Made by a program: the position numbers and the translations under genes. 45,880 nt of DNA from a filamentous cyanobacterium Phorm 6 (GTDB taxonomy: Bacteria > Cyanobacteriota > Cyanobacteriia > Cyanobacteriales > Microcoleaceae), in the NCBI GenBank assembly GCA_003003725.1, contig PVWI01000006.1, positions 1 to 45,880 on the forward strand, written 5' to 3'. The notes below the pieces were generated by a model. It had not been told where the DNA came from. It saw only the letters and a program-made list of their open reading frames with translations, and made no database searches. Shown here piece by piece: positions 7,273 through 16,148 of this stretch. Position 1 is the stretch's first letter, and every line of letters starts with the position of its first letter.

Positions 7273-9842
7273 AAAAACCTGTGATTGTGTGTATTGATGA
7301 CGAACCTGATGTTTTGAACAGTTTAAAGATTGAATTGAAAAAGGCGATCGGCGATCAATGTATTATTGAAACGGCGGAAGGAGGGCAAGATGCTTTAGAG
7401 TTGCTGGCAGATTTGCAGGCAGATGAATACGAGATTGCTTTGGTGCTTTCGGATTATATTATGCCGGATATTAAAGGGGACGAATTGCTCAAGCAAATTC
7501 ACGAACGCTCACCGGATACGCTGACGATTATGCTAACGGGCCAAGCAGATTTGGAAGCTTTGAGTAATGCTATCAAGTATGCTAAGTTGTACCGTTATAT
7601 CCCTAAACCTTGGCAAAATGAAGACTTGAAATTAACGGTAGTAGAAGCTGTTCACAGTTATTTGCAAGACCAAAAGTTAACAGATGAAATCGTGAAGCGG
7701 CAAGAAGTAAATGAGGAGTTAAAGCTAGTAAATGCGGCGCTGTCTGCGAGTGAAAGCCGCCTGAATCAATTTTTAGAAGTTTTGCCAGTGGGGGTGTGCG
7801 TTTACAATGCCGACGGCTCGATCGCCTATTTTAACCAGACAGCGCGGGATTTGCTTGGTGCAGATACGATTCCAGAAAGCACGGCGGAACAATTAGCTGC
7901 AACTTATCAACTTTATGTTGCTAATACTGATGAGCTTTACCCGCCGGATAATTTGCCAATTTTGCGCGCCCTGAAAGGAGAATTTGTCAAGGTTGATGAT
8001 GTGGAAATCCATCAAGATGGCAAAATAATTGCGATCGAGATCAATACTACGCCGATTTTTGACGCTAGCGGAAATATTATTTATGCGATCGCAGCTTTTC
8101 AAGATATTAGCGATCGCAAACAAGCCGAAAAAATCCTAGCAGATTACCAGCACACCTTAGAAGCCCAAATTGACGAACGCACAGAACAACTGCAACAAGC
8201 CGCCTTAGCTGCTGAAGCCGCAAACAAAGCTAAAAGCACGTTTCTTGCCAATATGAGCCACGAGTTGCGCACCCCTCTCAATTCCATACTCGGGTTTGCA
8301 CAAATCATGGAACCCAGCCCCAATTTGACTGTCGAAAACCGAGAAAATCTGAGAATTATTCACCGCAGCGGCGAACACTTGCTGACACTGATCAATCAAG
8401 CCTTAGACTTGTCAAAAATCGAAGCGGGGCGGATGATGATTGACCCGAAAAACTTCGACCTCTACCGCTTGCTTGACGACTTGCAAGATATGTTTCAACT
8501 GCGGGCACAAAGTCAAGAATTGCAGTTGCTTTTCGAGCGCGAGGCTGACGTTCCCCAGTACGTGCGAACGGATGATGTTAAACTGCGGCAAGTGCTAATA
8601 AATCTCCTCAGCAATGCCATAAAATTTACGCAAAGTGGTGCGGTAGTATTAAGAGTTAGAAAATTAGAAAAATCGGGAGTTGTTGATTTATTGGATAGTC
8701 CAAAAGTTGTCTTTGATACCACAACAACTATTCGGGATTTTTCGATAATTAGCAGTGATTCTGCAACTGTTGAATTGAGGGAGGAGGCTGAGGATTCAAC
8801 TCAGTTTCAAGTAATTTTTCTTCAGTTTGAAATAGAAGATACAGGAGTTGGCATTGCTCCGGAAGAATTGGGTCAGGTTTTTAATGCCTTTGTGCAAACA
8901 GCTTCCGGTCAAAAAACTCAGAAAGGCACGGGTTTAGGATTGACGATCAGCCGTCAATTTGTCCGCCTGATGGGAGGAGAAATCGTCGTAGAAAGTCAAC
9001 TGGAAATCGGCACTACTTTTAAATTTGAGATTCCAGTCGGTGCGGTTTATGCTGCTGATGTTCCCGCCCCGCAAATTAACCGCGAAGTTACTGGGTTGGA
9101 ACCAAATCAACCCTGCTACCGGATTTTAATTGTGGACGATCGCGAAGACAATCGCGAACTTTTAGTCAAAATGCTTTCTCCTTTGGGTTTGGGCCTGCAA
9201 CAAGCCACCAATGGCCGCGAAGCCATAGAAATTTGGGAAAATTGGCACCCGCATTTAATTTTGATGGATGTGCGAATGCCAGTGATGGACGGCTACGAAG
9301 CTACTAAACAAATTAAGAGCAGAATACAGCAGAGAGAGCAAGAGCAGCAAGGAAATGGGGAAAGGAGTATTTCCCATCCCGAATCCCCGATTCCGAAGAT
9401 TGTGGCTTTGACAGCTAGTACAATTGAAGGCAGGCGATCGTTTGCTTTATTGGTTGGCTGCGATGATTTTATTAGTAAACCTTTCCGCAAAACAGAAATA
9501 TTTGATACTCTCAACAAACATTTGGGGGTGAGCTATATCTACTCTAACTCAACGGATTTTATCTCCACAGCCGATCGAAGCAATCAATCTGACTCCACAT
9601 CTAATGCTGTGCTTGCTTATTTACCCAAACTTCCCGCAGAATGGGTAGAGAATATGAAGCAGGTAATCCGCAATGCGGATTTTGACTTAATTGCCAGGAC
9701 AATCGAGGAAATAAGGGATGCTCATCCTGAATTTGCCGAAACCCTCCAGGGTCATTTGAATAATTTTGATTACCAGAAAATTCTCAATTTAATTGCCGAG
9801 GCGGAGGAATCAGATAATGCAGGTGAAGGCGGAGCAAACTGA
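7269..9842 (+). CDS. Soluble hybrid histidine kinase (REC-PAS-HisKA-HATPase-REC)
   Basis: An 857-residue cytoplasmic hybrid kinase. The N-terminal receiver (about 1-125) has phosphoacceptor Asp62 in LSDYIMPDIKGDELL. A PAS domain spans about 158-275, followed by a coiled linker. The HisKA domain has His331 in NMSHELRTPLN. The HATPase domain carries a roughly 40-residue insert between its N and G1 boxes (about 475-515). The second receiver has Asp667 in LMDVRMPVMDG. The final 90 residues (PAEWVENMKQ... FDYQKILNLIAEAE) match the tail of the first hybrid kinase (stop at 5127), so the two kinases share ancestry. It overlaps the preceding receiver by 4 bases and the following cyclase by 26 bases. 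This arrangement suggests that the lone receiver, this kinase and the cyclase form one phosphorelay controlling cAMP. Confidence 0.93.
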   Translation: MKKPVIVCIDDEPDVLNSLKIELKKAIGDQCIIETAEGGQDALELLADLQADEYEIALVLSDYIMPDIKGDELLKQIHERSPDTLTIMLTGQADLEALSNAIKYAKLYRYIPKPWQNEDLKLTVVEAVHSYLQDQKLTDEIVKRQEVNEELKLVNAALSASESRLNQFLEVLPVGVCVYNADGSIAYFNQTARDLLGADTIPESTAEQLAATYQLYVANTDELYPPDNLPILRALKGEFVKVDDVEIHQDGKIIAIEINTTPIFDASGNIIYAIAAFQDISDRKQAEKILADYQHTLEAQIDERTEQLQQAALAAEAANKAKSTFLANMSHELRTPLNSILGFAQIMEPSPNLTVENRENLRIIHRSGEHLLTLINQALDLSKIEAGRMMIDPKNFDLYRLLDDLQDMFQLRAQSQELQLLFEREADVPQYVRTDDVKLRQVLINLLSNAIKFTQSGAVVLRVRKLEKSGVVDLLDSPKVVFDTTTTIRDFSIISSDSATVELREEAEDSTQFQVIFLQFEIEDTGVGIAPEELGQVFNAFVQTASGQKTQKGTGLGLTISRQFVRLMGGEIVVESQLEIGTTFKFEIPVGAVYAADVPAPQINREVTGLEPNQPCYRILIVDDREDNRELLVKMLSPLGLGLQQATNGREAIEIWENWHPHLILMDVRMPVMDGYEATKQIKSRIQQREQEQQGNGERSISHPESPIPKIVALTASTIEGRRSFALLVGCDDFISKPFRKTEIFDTLNKHLGVSYIYSNSTDFISTADRSNQSDSTSNAVLAYLPKLPAEWVENMKQVIRNADFDLIARTIEEIRDAHPEFAETLQGHLNNFDYQKILNLIAEAEESDNAGEGGAN

Positions 9843-11487
9843 AGACTATCAAGCAGATATTTTAGTAGTTGACGATACGCCAGATAATCTGCGTTTGTTG
9901 ATTAGAATTTTGCAAAAAAACGGCTATAAAGTGAGACCTGTTACTAATGGTTTTTCTGCCATAGATGCGATCCAATCGAGCGCGCCGGATTTAATTTTGC
10001 TCGATATTATGATGCCGGATATTAACGGCTACGAACTATGTAAAAGATTGAAAGCTCAACCGCAATTCAAGGAAATTCCGATCATTTTTCTCAGCGCGCT
10101 AGAAGAAGGAATAAATAAGGCACAAGCTTTTGAAGTGGGCGGAGCCGATTATATTACAAAACCTTTTCAGGTGAAAGAGGTATTGGCACGAGTGAGCAAT
10201 CAACTTACTGTGCGTTCCTTGCAAATGCAATTGCAAGATAAAAATCAAAAGTTGACGGATCAAAATCTCCAGTTGCACCAGGAAATTGCGGAACGCCGCC
10301 AGGTTGAGATGGAAACGAGGTTGCTGCTGAAGGCAACTCAAGCTATTAGCAAATCTGAGGATTTTGAGTCTGCTATAGATGTGATTTTAGGCTTAATTTG
10401 CGAAACTATTGAATGGAATCTGGGCGAGGCTTGGATTCCTTGCAGTGAAGGCGTTTTGAAATGCGCTACAGGCAGGTACGTCAGCGACTTGAGCTTTGCC
10501 CAATTCCGACAGACAAGTTGGCAGTTAACTTTTGCTCCCGGTGTGGGACTCCCGGGGAGGATTTGGCAGTCGCAGCAGTCGGAATGGATCGAGGATGTTT
10601 CTAGTGCACCGGAACAAGTTTTTTTGCGATCGGAAATTGCGGTGAATGTGGGATTGAAAGCGGCTTTTGGGGTGCCAATTTTGGCGGAAAATCAAGTGTT
10701 AGCTATTTTGATTTTTTATCGCGAAAAAGTTTTGGAATGTCAGCCGCGCTTGTTGGAATTAGTGAGTGCTGTTGCTATGCAGCTCGGTGCACTGATTCAG
10801 CGGAAACAAGCTGAGGCCGCGCTGAAATTGCAGCAAGAGCAAACCGAGAAATTGCTGCTGAATATTTTACCGAAACGTATTGCTGAGCGCTTGCAAAGAG
10901 AGCAAAAGTTGATCGCGGATCATTTTGATGAGGTGACGGTATTGTTTGCTGATTTGGTTGGTTTTACAGAGTTTTCGGCTCACAAAAGTCCGACGCAGTT
11001 GGTGGAAATTTTGAACGGGATTTTCTCGGAGTTCGATAGGTTGTCTGAGTTGCACGGGTTGGAGAAGATTAAGACGATTGGGGATGCTTACATGGTGGTT
11101 GGGGGTTTGCCGACGGCGCGGGAGGATCACGGGCAGGCGATCGCACTTTTAGCTTTGGAGATGCAGACAGCTTTGAGGAGGTTTAATGTCAAAGTAGGAG
11201 AAAACTTTCAATTGCGGATCGGAATTCACAGCGGTTCGGTGGTGGCGGGAATTATTGGGATTAGCAAATTTAGCTATGATTTGTGGGGAGATACTGTTAA
11301 TGTTGCTTCGCGGATGGAGTCGAACGGATGGCCCGGTAAAATTCAAGTGACGGCGGCGACTTACGAGCGTGTCAAAGAGCAGTTTGTTTTTGAAGAACGC
11401 GGTCATATCTCGGTTAAGGGTAAAGGAATAATGCTGACTTACTGGTTGATTGAAGAACAAATTCAACAGTTGACAGTTGACAGTTGA
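9817..11487 (+). CDS. REC-GAF class III adenylate cyclase
   Basis: A 556-residue predicted cytoplasmic cAMP synthase. The receiver has Asp63 in LLDIMMPDING, a GAF domain lies at about 170-330, and a class III nucleotide cyclase domain occupies the C-terminus. Catalytic residues are all visible: metal-binding Asp379 (FADLVGF) and Asp423 (TIGDAY), adenine-selecting Lys419 and Asp488 (SYDLWGD), and transition-state Asn495 and Arg499 (VNVASRM). The Lys/Asp pair predicts ATP, not GTP, as substrate. I chose ATG 9817 because GGAGG lies 9 bases upstream; it overlaps the upstream kinase by 26 bases. As the last gene of the block it is the likely output of the kinases upstream. Its final codons (QLTVDS, stop) lie inside a heptanucleotide repeat. 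Confidence 0.93.
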   Translation: MQVKAEQTEDYQADILVVDDTPDNLRLLIRILQKNGYKVRPVTNGFSAIDAIQSSAPDLILLDIMMPDINGYELCKRLKAQPQFKEIPIIFLSALEEGINKAQAFEVGGADYITKPFQVKEVLARVSNQLTVRSLQMQLQDKNQKLTDQNLQLHQEIAERRQVEMETRLLLKATQAISKSEDFESAIDVILGLICETIEWNLGEAWIPCSEGVLKCATGRYVSDLSFAQFRQTSWQLTFAPGVGLPGRIWQSQQSEWIEDVSSAPEQVFLRSEIAVNVGLKAAFGVPILAENQVLAILIFYREKVLECQPRLLELVSAVAMQLGALIQRKQAEAALKLQQEQTEKLLLNILPKRIAERLQREQKLIADHFDEVTVLFADLVGFTEFSAHKSPTQLVEILNGIFSEFDRLSELHGLEKIKTIGDAYMVVGGLPTAREDHGQAIALLALEMQTALRRFNVKVGENFQLRIGIHSGSVVAGIIGISKFSYDLWGDTVNVASRMESNGWPGKIQVTAATYERVKEQFVFEERGHISVKGKGIMLTYWLIEEQIQQLTVDS

Positions 11488-11500
11488 CAGTTGACAGTTT
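11467..11500. repeat. Heptanucleotide tandem repeat (CAGTTGA) overlapping a gene end
   Basis: Four exact CAGTTGA units (from 11467) plus a partial fifth. The stop codon of the adenylate cyclase is the TGA of the third unit. The same unit or its variants recur at 19871-19933, 30249-30275, 34856-34924 and 42711-42784. This matches the short tandemly repeated repetitive sequences long known in filamentous cyanobacteria. Confidence 0.9.
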
Positions 11501-11680
11501 GAGAGCGACCTCTACCTAAAAAGAAGAGGATTGGAGTAATGAATAGTCTGATTTTTATTTCTCCCTCAAAGTGAGAGGCTTTCAACCAATTATTTCTGGT
11601 AAATCTTTTTAATTTTTCTAGGTCAACTTCAATTAATATTAAAATTAGATCGAATTTACACTTTCAGGAGAGCTCATCTT

Positions 11681-12196
11681 TTGCAAACAGTTGAAACAAA
11701 ATCGCCGACAGCATTGAAACGAGTCCTAGTTGTTTTAATATCGCTGGTAGCTGTAGCGGTACTGTCGATCGCTACTCTTATCCTAATTCCCGGAGAAAAA
11801 ACAATGTTTGCTGGAAAAAGACCTGCCAATATCGGCATTGTGTCAGGAAAACTCGCCGCGTGTCCCAGTTCCCCCAACTGCGTCAGCAGCTTCAGTCAAG
11901 ATGCCGAACACCAAGTTCAGCCTTTGGCATACACTTCGTCGGCTACAGAAGCAATGGCAAAGCTCAAAGGGGCGATCGAGTCCTTGGGCAAAACTAAAAT
12001 TATCTCCGCAACTGATAATTACCTCTATGCGGAGTTCACGAGTGCTTTGATGGGGTTTGTGGATGATGTGGAATTTTTGGTAGATGATGGGGCAAAGGTG
12101 ATTCATGTGCGATCGGCTTCGCGTCTGGGAGAGTCGGATTTAGGAGTTAACCGCAAACGGATAGAAACAATCAGAGCTCAACTAAATCAACTGTGA
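11681..12196 (+). CDS. DUF1499 family membrane-anchored protein
   Basis: A 171-residue protein with an N-terminal hydrophobic anchor (about residues 14-36) followed by a compact domain containing CPSSPNCVSS, YAEFTSALMGFVDDVEF and the terminal HVRSASRLGESDLGVNRKRIE. These are hallmarks of the DUF1499 family, whose function is not established. The start is TTG, supported by AGGAG about 10 bases upstream; the first in-frame ATG (11804) would delete the anchor. It stands alone, with nearly 200 bases on either side, so it is probably a single-gene unit. Confidence 0.85.
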   Translation: MQTVETKSPTALKRVLVVLISLVAVAVLSIATLILIPGEKTMFAGKRPANIGIVSGKLAACPSSPNCVSSFSQDAEHQVQPLAYTSSATEAMAKLKGAIESLGKTKIISATDNYLYAEFTSALMGFVDDVEFLVDDGAKVIHVRSASRLGESDLGVNRKRIETIRAQLNQL

Positions 12197-12507
12197 GCTA
12201 ATTTCTAGCTGTCAAGGAAGCTCCTCACCTACCAGATGAAGGGGTGGGACAAGAGTATTCTCTTTCGTCCCCCTACAACCAGGGGGATGCTGCAAGGGAT
12301 CTCCGGGCCATAAATAGATAAGACGCGGCTTCAACCGATCGGTCTTTTTGATCAGGTTCTGAATAGCTGAGCGCGCTCACACCGACACTAGGCTGTATTC
12401 CTATAGTATTAAACGCCCTCAATTGTACACTTCAGACTTTAGGGAGAGGGAAGTTAACCAATTAATTTCTACTATTAATTTAAGTAGAGCTCAAGAGGAA
12501 AAAACAC
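12197..12507. other. Intergenic gap with a diverged repeat
   Basis: 311 bases. The stretch 12237-12315 is a diverged relative of the core of the element at 776-912 (GACAAGAGTATTCTC, GGATCTCCGGGC). Nothing else is recognised. The downstream gene has an AGAGG ribosome-binding stretch close to its ATG. Confidence 0.5.
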
Positions 12508-13365
12508 ATGGCACTTCAAAGAATAGAAGAATTTTATCCTAATTATCAGGAAGAAATTTTTGCAGGAGACGACATCAAGGGATTTGATGTTTATGCAGGC
12601 GACTCTGATGAAAAAGTAGGCAGCGTTTATGACGCTTTGGTTGATGAAACCGGTCGTTTCCGCTATTTGGTAATTGATACCGGTATTTGGATTTTTGGCA
12701 AAAAGGTATTGCTGCCCATCGGCTCTGCCCGCTTCGACTACGGAGCTCGTCGCGTCCACGCCACAGGTCTTCGCAGCAAAGAGCAAGCAGAACAATTGCC
12801 GGCTTACAATGAATTAGAACCCGTAGATTACGATCGCGAAGAAGAGGTAAGAGGCGTTTACCGCAATCAAGACACAGCAGGAGCAATCACAGCAGTTCCT
12901 GCTAGCTACGATCGCAGCAACTACAGCTATGATATCGATCGTCCCCTCTACGAAACCAACGAACAGAACCACCAAAATCTCAAGCTTTATGAAGAACGCT
13001 TGGTGGCTAACAAAAACCGCGCCAAAACAGGCGAAGTAGCAGTTGGCAAGCGCGTGGAAACTGAAACAGCAAAAGCTTCAGTACCCATTGAAAAAGAACG
13101 AGTCGTAATCGAGCGAGTAACACCTGTAGAAGCGGGTAGAGTAGTTTCAGTCGGTGAAGCTGACTTCCAATCAGGGGAAGTTGCACGCATGGAAGTCTAC
13201 GAAGAAACGGCCGACATTCACAAAGAAGCTTTCGTGCGCGAAGAAGTCAACGTCAGAAAAGAAGTTGTTCGCAGCACGGTTGACGCTGAAGAAAGCTTGC
13301 GCCGTGAAGAATTAGACATTAAGACCGATGGAACTCCGGTTGTAGATGATAAGAAAGCTATCTAA
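12508..13365 (+). CDS. PRC-barrel plus DUF2382 (YsnF-like) stress protein
   Basis: A 285-residue soluble acidic protein. A PRC-barrel (about 18-90, IKGFDVYAGDSDEKVGSVYDALVDE...RYLVID) is followed by a charged linker and a DUF2382 domain (about 155-275), with LKLYEERLVANK, TGEVAVGKRVETE and VRKEVV. Proteins of this architecture are usually general-stress or desiccation-related and their molecular role is unknown. The start is supported by AGAGG upstream. A second protein with the same two domains follows 206 bases downstream, so this is a duplicated pair. Confidence 0.88.
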   Translation: MALQRIEEFYPNYQEEIFAGDDIKGFDVYAGDSDEKVGSVYDALVDETGRFRYLVIDTGIWIFGKKVLLPIGSARFDYGARRVHATGLRSKEQAEQLPAYNELEPVDYDREEEVRGVYRNQDTAGAITAVPASYDRSNYSYDIDRPLYETNEQNHQNLKLYEERLVANKNRAKTGEVAVGKRVETETAKASVPIEKERVVIERVTPVEAGRVVSVGEADFQSGEVARMEVYEETADIHKEAFVREEVNVRKEVVRSTVDAEESLRREELDIKTDGTPVVDDKKAI

Positions 13366-13571
13366 ACCAACCGCAGCAGGTATTGCATAGGAATTGCGCA
13401 TACGTAGATCGCATAATTCTGTCAGGGTGCAGGTTTGATTTTTGCGATCGGGCAATTCCTAGATAACGGGGCGGGTGGAGTACAAAACTTGTCTGGTTTG
13501 GGCAAAGTTTATGCACTTTCCCCGCCTTTACTAATTGATAATAAAAATCCCTAAGCAGGAAAGTTTAAAAG

Positions 13572-14483
13572 ATGAACGGTCAAGCATCAGCCGAAAAAAT
13601 AGCAACTGCCAAATCAATTACCCGTCTCAACCGGGTTCCCGAAAAAGTCAGAACTAAGCTAAAGAGTTTTACAGTCAAAGACAACCAAGGTCTTTTAATT
13701 GGCAAAATTAAAGATGTATATTTTGATGCTAACGGTCAGCTAAACTTTGTGGTAGCAGGGCTAGGTATCGAAAACACGCGGATTTTTTTAGTAAGTATTA
13801 AGCTGCTAAAAAAAGTAGATTATCACCAAAAAGCGCTGTTTGTAAGTATTAATTCAGAGCAAGTCGAACTCCTCCCCGGAATTTCGGCAAATGCCGGGAT
13901 TGAGTCTTTAGAAATTCCCTCGGCACCGCTGAGTGAATTGAGCAATACCGAGTCCACCAATCCCCCAAAAGTTATGTTAAATCCCACAGATACCGATCGC
14001 CCAAATGAACATTTAGAGACAACTCAGGATGAGGAAGACTTTGATATTGTAGATCAAGATGTAATTCGCTTGCTAGAAGAACGATTGGTGATCAATCGCA
14101 GCAAGCGCAAAGTCGGCGAAGTCATTGTCCGCAAAGAAATTGAAACTCGGATGGTACAAGTGCCCATCCAGTGGGAAAAGCTGATTGTCGAACAAGTCGG
14201 CGATGATCCGAAGGTGTTGGCAGAAATAGATTTGGGCGAGGGACACATCACCGGTGTAGACTTGACGGAGATTAAGAGCGATCGCCAGGAACCGACAGTT
14301 AAGGCTGAATATACCTCTGTGCAGAAAGCGAGCAAAATTTTAAATGCGATCGCTTCTCAGCCCCGTCACGGTTGCGTAAAAGTCCGCATAGAGCTGGTTT
14401 TGGAAGACAAGCAACTGGAGGAAACTTACCAAAAATGGATGACGGAAAACCACTCAGATGACCACAATCAAAAATTAAATTAG
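13572..14483 (+). CDS. PRC-barrel plus DUF2382 protein (second copy)
   Basis: A 303-residue diverged paralogue of the preceding gene. It has an N-terminal PRC-barrel (about 30-105, FTVKDNQGLLIGKIKDVYFDANGQLNFVVAG) and a DUF2382 core (IRLLEERLVINRSKRKVGEVIVRKEIETR). The C-terminus carries an extra segment (HGCVKVRIELVLEDKQLEETYQKWM) absent from the first copy. AGGA precedes the ATG. A stress role is inferred only from family and pairing. Confidence 0.85.
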   Translation: MNGQASAEKIATAKSITRLNRVPEKVRTKLKSFTVKDNQGLLIGKIKDVYFDANGQLNFVVAGLGIENTRIFLVSIKLLKKVDYHQKALFVSINSEQVELLPGISANAGIESLEIPSAPLSELSNTESTNPPKVMLNPTDTDRPNEHLETTQDEEDFDIVDQDVIRLLEERLVINRSKRKVGEVIVRKEIETRMVQVPIQWEKLIVEQVGDDPKVLAEIDLGEGHITGVDLTEIKSDRQEPTVKAEYTSVQKASKILNAIASQPRHGCVKVRIELVLEDKQLEETYQKWMTENHSDDHNQKLN

Positions 14484-14569
14484 TTGGAAATTTTGAGCGA
14501 TCGGCATCTGCACAAAATAGTACCAAATTGCGGTAAAATTGCGGTGGTCAAATTTAGAAGTATTTGAAA

Positions 14570-15055
14570 ATGCCCAGCACAATCTCCGACATTACAGTAA
14601 AAACGATCGCAGGCGCAGACAAGCAGCTAGGAGAGTACGCAGGCAAGGTACTCTTGATCGTTAACGTAGCTTCCCAATGTGGCTATACACCTCAATACAA
14701 AGGACTCGAAGAATTGACCCAGAAGTACGGTGCTGCGGGACTCTGCGTGTTAGGATTTCCGTGCAACGACTTCGGAGCACAAGAACCCGGAAGTAACGCA
14801 GAAATCGTCAATTTCTGTACTACAAAATACGGTGTCAGCTTTGAATTATTTGACAAAGTACGCGCTAAAGGCAGTCAACAGCACCCGCTGTACGCTAAGC
14901 TTACGAGTGCAGTCGATCCCAAAGGTGAGGTTTCGTGGAATTTTGAGAAATTCTTAGTTAGCAAACAAGGTGAAGTGGTTGCCAGATTCCGCAGCAGCGT
15001 GGGGCCAGATTCGCCAGAACTGATCGCGGCTATTGATAAAGAATTGGCCAAATAA
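14570..15055 (+). CDS. Glutathione peroxidase family (thiol peroxidase)
   Basis: A 161-residue enzyme that reduces hydrogen peroxide or lipid hydroperoxides. The peroxidatic Cys37 lies in VNVASQCGYTPQY (Cys, not selenocysteine). Gln71 (CNDFGAQEPG) and Trp123-Asn124 (VSWNFEKFLV) complete the catalytic tetrad. The candidate resolving Cys is Cys65 or Cys83, as in thioredoxin-dependent plant and cyanobacterial GPX-like enzymes, so thioredoxin or NADPH is a more likely source of electrons than glutathione. ATG 14570 gives the usual N-terminus; an in-frame TTG lies two codons earlier. Its position after two stress-type genes fits an oxidative-stress role. Confidence 0.92.
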   Translation: MPSTISDITVKTIAGADKQLGEYAGKVLLIVNVASQCGYTPQYKGLEELTQKYGAAGLCVLGFPCNDFGAQEPGSNAEIVNFCTTKYGVSFELFDKVRAKGSQQHPLYAKLTSAVDPKGEVSWNFEKFLVSKQGEVVARFRSSVGPDSPELIAAIDKELAK

Positions 15056-15096
15056 GAAGTTCGGCAACGGATTGTGTAACGGATTTAACGGATGTT
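15056..15096. repeat. 41-bp dispersed repeat, copy 1
   Basis: A 41-nt stretch starting GAAGTTCGGCAACGG and ending GGATTTAACGGATGTT, directly after the glutathione peroxidase stop. An almost identical copy (one mismatch) lies at 31395-31435 upstream of znuB. It contains the imperfect internal duplication AACGGATT/AACGGATG. Confidence 0.7.
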
Positions 15097-15234
15097 GAGG
15101 GAAGAGAGAAGAAGTTAATCTGCTTTTTTGTCTAAGTTTAGAGCTGGTTTTTTTCTGCTCTTCCCGATTGTTTCCGCTTAGCAGAAATTAACAAATACCG
15201 ATGATTGGCTTTAATGGGAAAATAATTTAATTTA

Positions 15235-15348
15235 ATGGAAAATACATCGGGATTAGATTTAGCAGTAGGTTTATTGGCCTTCGCGATTCTGGGAGGCGGG
15301 CTGGCAATGCTATTTGTAGGTATGGCATCGTTCCCTAAAGAAAAGTAG
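15235..15348 (+). CDS. Small single-pass membrane protein (37 residues)
   Basis: ATG to TAG encodes 37 residues: a short polar N-terminus (MENTSGLD), a continuous Gly/Ala/Leu-rich hydrophobic helix (about 8-31) and a short basic end (FPKEK). The length and shape resemble the tiny subunits of cyanobacterial photosynthetic complexes. I cannot match it to PetG, PetM, PetN, PsbN, PsbX, PsaM or Psb30 from memory. No clear Shine-Dalgarno is visible. It lies alone in a 570-base gap between the peroxidase and the VOC gene. A coding role is inferred from the clean membrane-helix composition. Confidence 0.55.
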   Translation: MENTSGLDLAVGLLAFAILGGGLAMLFVGMASFPKEK

Positions 15349-15625
15349 CAATAATTGAGATTATATCCTGACTGCGACTCCAATCAAATTGGTTCGTAGT
15401 GAGGACTTCAGTCCTCCAATTTCTATGAAAAGTGAAGTCCGAACCATCAAAATGTGAATAAATTTAAAAACCTTCATTTTTATAGCAACCGCCAAAAAAA
15501 TTAGGAAGTTATTAATTTAGGAAAGCCTTGATTTGATTGCTTCTTTATTCTTTCTTCTTTTTTATTCCTAATGACTAATGACCAATGACTAATGACTTCT
15601 TCTATAACATTCGCAATTGACACTC

Positions 15626-16087
15626 ATGCAAACTACCGAAAACACAGTAAAAATTGCCCTCGCGCCGGGGGATTTGCGCCGCGTTCACCATATCGCTTTA
15701 AATGTGCGCGATATGAATGCTTCCCGCAATTTCTACGGTACAATTCTGGGGTTGCACGAACTCACAGGTGCAGAAATTCCCGCAAGTTTAACCGAAATGG
15801 TAGCTGCGGGTAAAGTTGCTAATTTCATCACGCCAGACGGGACTGTGATTGACTTATTTTGGCAGCCAGACTTGGAACCGCCTAACCCTGACCCGGAAAA
15901 GGCTTTTACTCGCGCTAACCACTTGGCTTTTGATATCGATCGCGATTTGTTCGATCGCGCTCTGGAAGTGCTAAAGTCTAATCAAATTGCGATCGACAGT
16001 GGCCCCGTCACGCGCGCTACAGGACGCGGCATTTACTTTTACGATCCCGACGGATTTATCATCGAAATCCGCTGTGATGCAGTTTAA
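15626..16087 (+). CDS. VOC superfamily protein (glyoxalase/dioxygenase fold)
   Basis: A 153-residue protein with the paired beta-alpha-beta-beta-beta modules of the vicinal oxygen chelate superfamily: VHHIALNVRDMNASRNFYGTILG at the N-terminus and NHLAFDIDRDLFDRALEVL, then GIYFYDPDGFIIEIRCD. Metal ligands expected for the fold (His in HHIAL, His in NHLAF, Glu in IEIRC) are present, so it is probably a metal-dependent lyase, dioxygenase or resistance protein of unknown substrate. ATG 15626 is preferred over the TTG three codons earlier. It precedes a convergent minus-strand kinase. Confidence 0.85.
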   Translation: MQTTENTVKIALAPGDLRRVHHIALNVRDMNASRNFYGTILGLHELTGAEIPASLTEMVAAGKVANFITPDGTVIDLFWQPDLEPPNPDPEKAFTRANHLAFDIDRDLFDRALEVLKSNQIAIDSGPVTRATGRGIYFYDPDGFIIEIRCDAV

Positions 16088-16148
16088 ACAGGCGCGCTCG
16101 GTCTTTCGGTGCGCACGGAGCACCACACATTTACTCTCCCCCTCTCTC

